NCBI GenBank assembly: GCA_964369385.1
Contig: CAYJEY010000003.1
Span: forward strand, 78,272-142,271
Origin: CALVGQ01 sp964369385
Lineage (GTDB): Bacteria; Bacillota_I; Bacilli_A; Erysipelotrichales; Erysipelotrichaceae
Direction of reading: 5' to 3'
Length of the DNA stretch: 64,000 nucleotides
A program made the position numbers and the translations under genes. How positions within the stretch are numbered: position 1 is the stretch's first letter; every line of letters begins with the position of its first letter. Under the pieces are notes generated by a model. That model saw only the letters and a list, made by a program, of their open reading frames with translations. It made no database searches and was not told the DNA's origin. Below, one piece after another: positions 60,868 to 64,000 of this stretch.

Positions 60868-61044
60868 ATGAAAAATGAAAACATGTGGCAAATATTTTTG
60901 ATTACGTTTGGAATTTTTATGATTTATGCAGCTCCAATATTGGGAGATTATTTATTGATGATTATGAGTGGGCTAGGTTTCATTACCTTAGGTGTATTTC
61001 TAATCGTATTGCGTAAATATAATAGTAGGAGGCTTAGAAAATGA
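60868..61044 (+). CDS. Small membrane protein of 58 residues
   Basis: A short gene behind a tggagtaagg site. The 58-aa product has two hydrophobic segments (about 8-26 and 28-48) and a basic tail (RKYNSRRLRK). The stop codon overlaps the next start in an ATGA, so it is translationally coupled to the DUF3284 gene. I do not recognise a family. Its place inside a PTS operon suggests an accessory membrane role. Confidence 0.75.
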   Translation: MKNENMWQIFLITFGIFMIYAAPILGDYLLMIMSGLGFITLGVFLIVLRKYNSRRLRK

Positions 61045-61484
61045 TAGTTGAATTAACTTTAAGTGTATCGAGTAACGATTTATATGACTTAATCATTCAT
61101 TCACTAATTAACGATATCCAAAAAAGTAAGCCAAAGTTTAAAAAAGAAGACCTCCACCAAGGATTCTCCTATAACAAGAACTTAAAAGGAAAAGTGAATC
61201 AAAAGGCTCTTACTACTGTAAAAATTGAAAAATTGGTAACTCCAAAAATATATGCCGCAAGTATTCATAGTGCAAATGGTGTCACATCACTATCTTATAC
61301 ATTAGAACAAGATGGTGATCTGACTCATGTTGTATACGACGAAAGATTCAAAAGCGAAAAAAAAATAATGAATTTAAATTATAAAATTGTATCTAAATTT
61401 TACGAGAAAAAGAGTAGAAAAAGGATTGTTCACATGCTTCGGCAAATGGAAGCATATATTCAACAATCTAAGGAGGGGAAATAA
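61041..61484 (+). CDS. DUF3284 domain-containing protein
   Basis: A 147-aa cytoplasmic protein matching DUF3284, a family often found in lactose/cellobiose-type PTS operons. Features: an N-terminal strand pattern with LYDLIIHSLINDIQ, GFSYNKNLKGK, and a helical C-terminus with MLRQMEAYIQ. Function is unknown. It is coupled on both sides, 4 nt to the small membrane protein and 1 nt to the next gene. Confidence 0.8.
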   Translation: MIVELTLSVSSNDLYDLIIHSLINDIQKSKPKFKKEDLHQGFSYNKNLKGKVNQKALTTVKIEKLVTPKIYAASIHSANGVTSLSYTLEQDGDLTHVVYDERFKSEKKIMNLNYKIVSKFYEKKSRKRIVHMLRQMEAYIQQSKEGK

Positions 61485-62569
61485 TGAGAAGACTCGGTAT
61501 TTCTATCTATCCAGATAAAGTAGATTTACAACAAACAAAAGACTACATTAAACTAGCTTCATCATTGGGTTTTTCAAGAATATTTACATGCCTACTTAGT
61601 GTCGATGAGGATTTGTGCAAGGTGAAAAAAATCTATGCAGACGTCATCTATTATGCAAAAAGTTTAGGACTAGAAACAATCATTGATGTTGCGCCAAGTG
61701 TGTTTGATAAGTTTGATATTTCATATGATGATTTAAGCTTTTTTAAAGAGATTCATGCATCCGGAATTCGTCTGGATGAAGGGTTTGATGGTCAAAAAGA
61801 AGCAATGATGAGTTTAAATCCACAAGGTTTAAAAATTGAATTCAATGCTTCTCAGCTGACAGGGTATATTAATAATATTATTAGTTATCATCCAAATCGT
61901 GATTATATGACTACATGTCATAACTTCTATCCACAAAAATATACGGGGTTAGGTCTTGAATTGTTTGAAAAATGTAATCAAGAAATTAAAAAGAATAATT
62001 TGCAAATCGCTGCATTTGTAACAAGTCAAAGTCCACAAGCATTTGGACCTTGGCCAATTAATGAGGGATTATGCACACTTGAGATGCATCGAAATTTACC
62101 ATTAGAGCTACAAGCTCGCCACTTATTTGCATCTGGAGTAGATGATGTTATTATTTCGAATTGTTTTGCGACACTTGATGAAATGATTGAACTTAGTAAT
62201 ATCAACCCAGGAATTTTAACCTTTAAAATAAAGGAATTAGTTGATTTAAGCCTTGTCGAGCAAAGTATTACATATGATTTTAAACATCATGTACGTGGCG
62301 ATATGAGTGAATATATGGCAAGATCAACGTTTCCTAGAATCACTTATTCGAATGAAGATATACCAATGAAAAACTGTGTTGATAAATTAAATCGTGGAGA
62401 TGTTGTTATTTTAAATAATAACTATGGAAGATACAAAGGAGAAATCCATATTATTCTTAAAGAAATGGAAAATGAAGGTAATAAGAACTTAATTGGTAGA
62501 ATAAATGAAAATGAGCTGTTTATGTTAAACTATATTGAACCATGGAAGCCATTTAAATTAATTAAATAA
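61484..62569 (+). CDS. MupG/DUF871 family protein, likely 6-phospho-N-acetylmuramidase (GH170)
   Basis: A 361-aa protein of the DUF871 family: an N-terminal TIM barrel (LGISIYPDKVDLQQTKDYI, GFSRIFTCLLSVDED, GIRLDEGFDG, IEFNASQLTGY, TCHNFYPQKYTGL) and a C-terminal cyclophilin-like part (from about 245). MupG of Staphylococcus splits MurNAc-6-P-GlcNAc taken up by a PTS, which suits this operon. Other DUF871 proteins are uncharacterised, so another 6-phospho-disaccharide is possible. No murQ or nag genes are in the window. Confidence 0.82.
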   Translation: MRRLGISIYPDKVDLQQTKDYIKLASSLGFSRIFTCLLSVDEDLCKVKKIYADVIYYAKSLGLETIIDVAPSVFDKFDISYDDLSFFKEIHASGIRLDEGFDGQKEAMMSLNPQGLKIEFNASQLTGYINNIISYHPNRDYMTTCHNFYPQKYTGLGLELFEKCNQEIKKNNLQIAAFVTSQSPQAFGPWPINEGLCTLEMHRNLPLELQARHLFASGVDDVIISNCFATLDEMIELSNINPGILTFKIKELVDLSLVEQSITYDFKHHVRGDMSEYMARSTFPRITYSNEDIPMKNCVDKLNRGDVVILNNNYGRYKGEIHIILKEMENEGNKNLIGRINENELFMLNYIEPWKPFKLIK

Positions 62570-62570
62570 G

Positions 62571-63254
62571 ATGTTTAAAAAAAGAGTAGATACACCAATT
62601 TATGTTCAAATCGTAGATCTCCTAAAAGAAGAAATTGCACAGTTAAATGCAAATGATCCAATTCTTTCTGAACGACTTTTAGAAAAAAAATTCAAAGCAA
62701 GTAGAATGACTGTAAGAAAAGCAATTGATGTACTTGTTGAGGAAGGAGTATTGTATAGAGTTCAAAATATCGGTACATTTGTTGCCGATCAAAAATTACA
62801 TAAAAATTATGAATCTCCTGCAATGAAGTACTTTAATTGTATGAGCGAGTTTAAAATTTTATATTTTGATTCAAAAGTGAATGATGAGCGAATCATTCAG
62901 GAATTAGAGATTCCATTTGATGAACGTTACATACGTATTGTTAGATTAAACTTAGAGAATCTGCAACCTGTGAGCATTGATGAGATTTACATTGTTTCCA
63001 AGATGTTGGAAATAAATGATTTAGGAGATATTAATGAAATATTTAGATTTAGTGCATCGATTGAGAATACTACAGTTAAACAAAAATTTATTCCAATCAA
63101 TGTTCCAGTAAAATATGCGCGATTATTAAATATGAAAATAGAGACTCCTATTATTCGTGTGGATAGTAAATTATCAACACGAGAGGGGAACGTGTATGCT
63201 TTTATTGAAACTTATTCAAACCCTGAAAAAATAATTTTGGAATTCACAATATAA
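62571..63254 (+). CDS. GntR family (UTRA) regulator of the PTS operon
   Basis: A 227-aa regulator with a winged helix (TPIYVQIVDLLKEEIAQL, SERLLEKKFKASRMTVRKAI, VLYRVQNIGTFVAD) and a UTRA effector domain (RYIRIVRLNLENLQPVSIDE, FAFIETYSNP-like YAFIETYSNPEKI). It is the last gene of the operon, 1 nt behind the MupG-like gene, and most likely binds the twin TGGTATATACCA sites and so controls its own synthesis. It is distinct from the GntR protein at 21522. Confidence 0.92.
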   Translation: MFKKRVDTPIYVQIVDLLKEEIAQLNANDPILSERLLEKKFKASRMTVRKAIDVLVEEGVLYRVQNIGTFVADQKLHKNYESPAMKYFNCMSEFKILYFDSKVNDERIIQELEIPFDERYIRIVRLNLENLQPVSIDEIYIVSKMLEINDLGDINEIFRFSASIENTTVKQKFIPINVPVKYARLLNMKIETPIIRVDSKLSTREGNVYAFIETYSNPEKIILEFTI

Positions 63255-63306
63255 AACCACTTCTTAATTTTCCTCCAAAATTTGGAGCAAGTATGAAGTG
63301 GTTTTT
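63253..63306. terminator. Bidirectional terminator with inner hairpin
   Basis: An 11-bp outer stem (63253-63263 with 63295-63305) encloses a second hairpin built on CTCCAAA. It lies between the GntR gene and the convergent MBL-fold gene. Confidence 0.85.
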
Positions 63307-63314
63307 CATTGTGC

Positions 63315-63938
63315 TTACATTTTTTTCCATTCAAGATAAAAAGGGTTTTGTAGTTTTTCTTGGCCAATAGTTGTGCTTCTTCCATGACCCGGACATACGA
63401 TTGTTTCAAGTGGTAATTCTTCAATCAGCTGCAATACTGATGCTTTAAGTTGCTCTTTATCTCCTGTACTGTAATCCCATTTACCAACAGTATTGGCAAA
63501 CAGTGTGTCTCCACTATATAATTCATTTTTGAATAGATAACAGACACCACCAATGGTGTGTCCAGGTGTATGAATAATATGAATTAGCTCACCAGCACAA
63601 TCTAATTGTTGCTTATCGTAAAGGGGAGTTAGTGTAATTTTGGCTAAATCAAAAGGAACTTCTAAACCATAATATTCAAATCGATGTTCAACTGCATAGT
63701 TAAAATTACTGATATCACTTTCATGAATGTAAATTGGAACATCAAATGCGTCAATTGCACCAATATGATCAAGATGTCCATGAGTAAGTAAAATCCCTAA
63801 TACTTTAAGTTGTCTTTGATGAACATAATCAATAATTTTATCTTTATTGTAGCCAGGATCAACAATGAAGCAATGATGATTGTGCTCCAACACATAACAG
63901 TTCACAGGGATGAAACCTTGTAAAAATAATCTTTGCAT
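63315..63938 (-). CDS. MBL-fold metallo-hydrolase (glyoxalase II-like)
   Basis: A 207-aa metallo-beta-lactamase-fold hydrolase. The metal motif is THGHLDHIG near residue 55, with HTPGHTIGGVCY, SGDTLFANTVGKWD and the C-terminal CPGHGRSTTIGQE. Related small proteins hydrolyse thioesters such as S-lactoylglutathione-like adducts; the substrate here is unknown. No ribosome site precedes the ATG at 63938. A strong AAAGGAG with its own ATG (63984, minus strand) lies upstream but in another frame, giving about 42 codons that overlap this gene. Confidence 0.87.
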   Translation of the reverse strand: MQRLFLQGFIPVNCYVLEHNHHCFIVDPGYNKDKIIDYVHQRQLKVLGILLTHGHLDHIGAIDAFDVPIYIHESDISNFNYAVEHRFEYYGLEVPFDLAKITLTPLYDKQQLDCAGELIHIIHTPGHTIGGVCYLFKNELYSGDTLFANTVGKWDYSTGDKEQLKASVLQLIEELPLETIVCPGHGRSTTIGQEKLQNPFYLEWKKM

Positions 63939-64000
63939 ATAAATACTTGTATGATATTAACGTACCTTGCAAACGTAAGATCATACACTCCTTTCTTTAA

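Noticed and set aside
1..64000. CRISPR arrays, insertion sequences, prophage or integrases
   Set aside because: No regularly spaced repeats, transposase, integrase or phage structural motifs were found on either strand.

Overview
The window is a low-GC Bacillota (Firmicutes) chromosome segment. Evidence includes a B-type RNase P RNA beside gpsB, a yqeG-yqeH-yhbY-nadD-yqeK-rsfS-yqeM operon in Bacillus-like order, BceRSAB, SpoVS, GlpP, CcpA-type cre logic and many PTS genes. The nadD-yqeK fusion, the P/T-rich linkers and the gut-anaerobe sugar and glycyl-radical enzymes make an Erysipelotrichia-like anaerobe my best guess; this is inference, not shown. There are no insertion sequences, prophage or CRISPR. 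One 100-N scaffold gap (29246-29345) lies inside an MFS gene and looks artificial.

Layout. 1-2546: end of dxr, rseP, galE. 2632-5807: a membrane-anchored unknown protein, then glpP-glpK. 5853-11074: ribosome assembly, NAD and methyl-cycle housekeeping operon. 11075-13287: a secreted 126-aa protein beside a TPR regulator of RRNPP type. 13354-19673: gpsB-rnpB, rodZ-pgsA-recA, rny-ymdB-spoVS and a small ferredoxin missed by length cutoffs. 19711-29506: sugar-phosphate locus A (M6P-isomerase-like, GntR, nanE-like, DeoR, deoC, glycyl radical enzyme, HPS, PHI, MFS). 29555-31223: small operon with a HAD phosphatase. 31429-34113: mannose-family PTS. 34770-38972: two membrane-anchored sugar-binding proteins flanking a two-component system. 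39012-46998: sugar-phosphate locus B (cupin PGI, TIM-barrel isomerase, ManA, second nanE-like gene; and, convergent, glycyl radical enzyme, its activase and an FSA-type aldolase). 47188-55936: miaB, a large surface glucosaminidase and a BceRSAB module. 55957-58622: uridine phosphorylase, transglutaminase-like lipoprotein, an unknown gene, tRNA-Glu and tRNA-Trp. 58778-63254: cellobiose-family PTS operon with a MupG-like hydrolase and its GntR regulator, behind a perfect cre box and twin operators. 63315-63938: MBL-fold hydrolase.

How it works together. The most interesting unit is the pair of loci A and B. Each has a nanE-like epimerase, a mannose-6-phosphate-isomerase-like protein, a class I aldolase (DeoC or FSA type) and a non-PFL glycyl radical enzyme with a GCVE active site. 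The plus-strand promoters of both loci carry the same 20-bp palindromic operator at the same distance from the -35 box, so they probably form one regulon. No nanA, nanK, nagA or nagB is present, so the nanE-like proteins need not act on sialic acid. I infer anaerobic dehydration and aldol cleavage of unusual phosphosugars, with only one activase in the window to serve two radical enzymes. The adjacent mannose PTS and the sensor locus with two binding proteins may supply and sense substrate; that link rests on position only.
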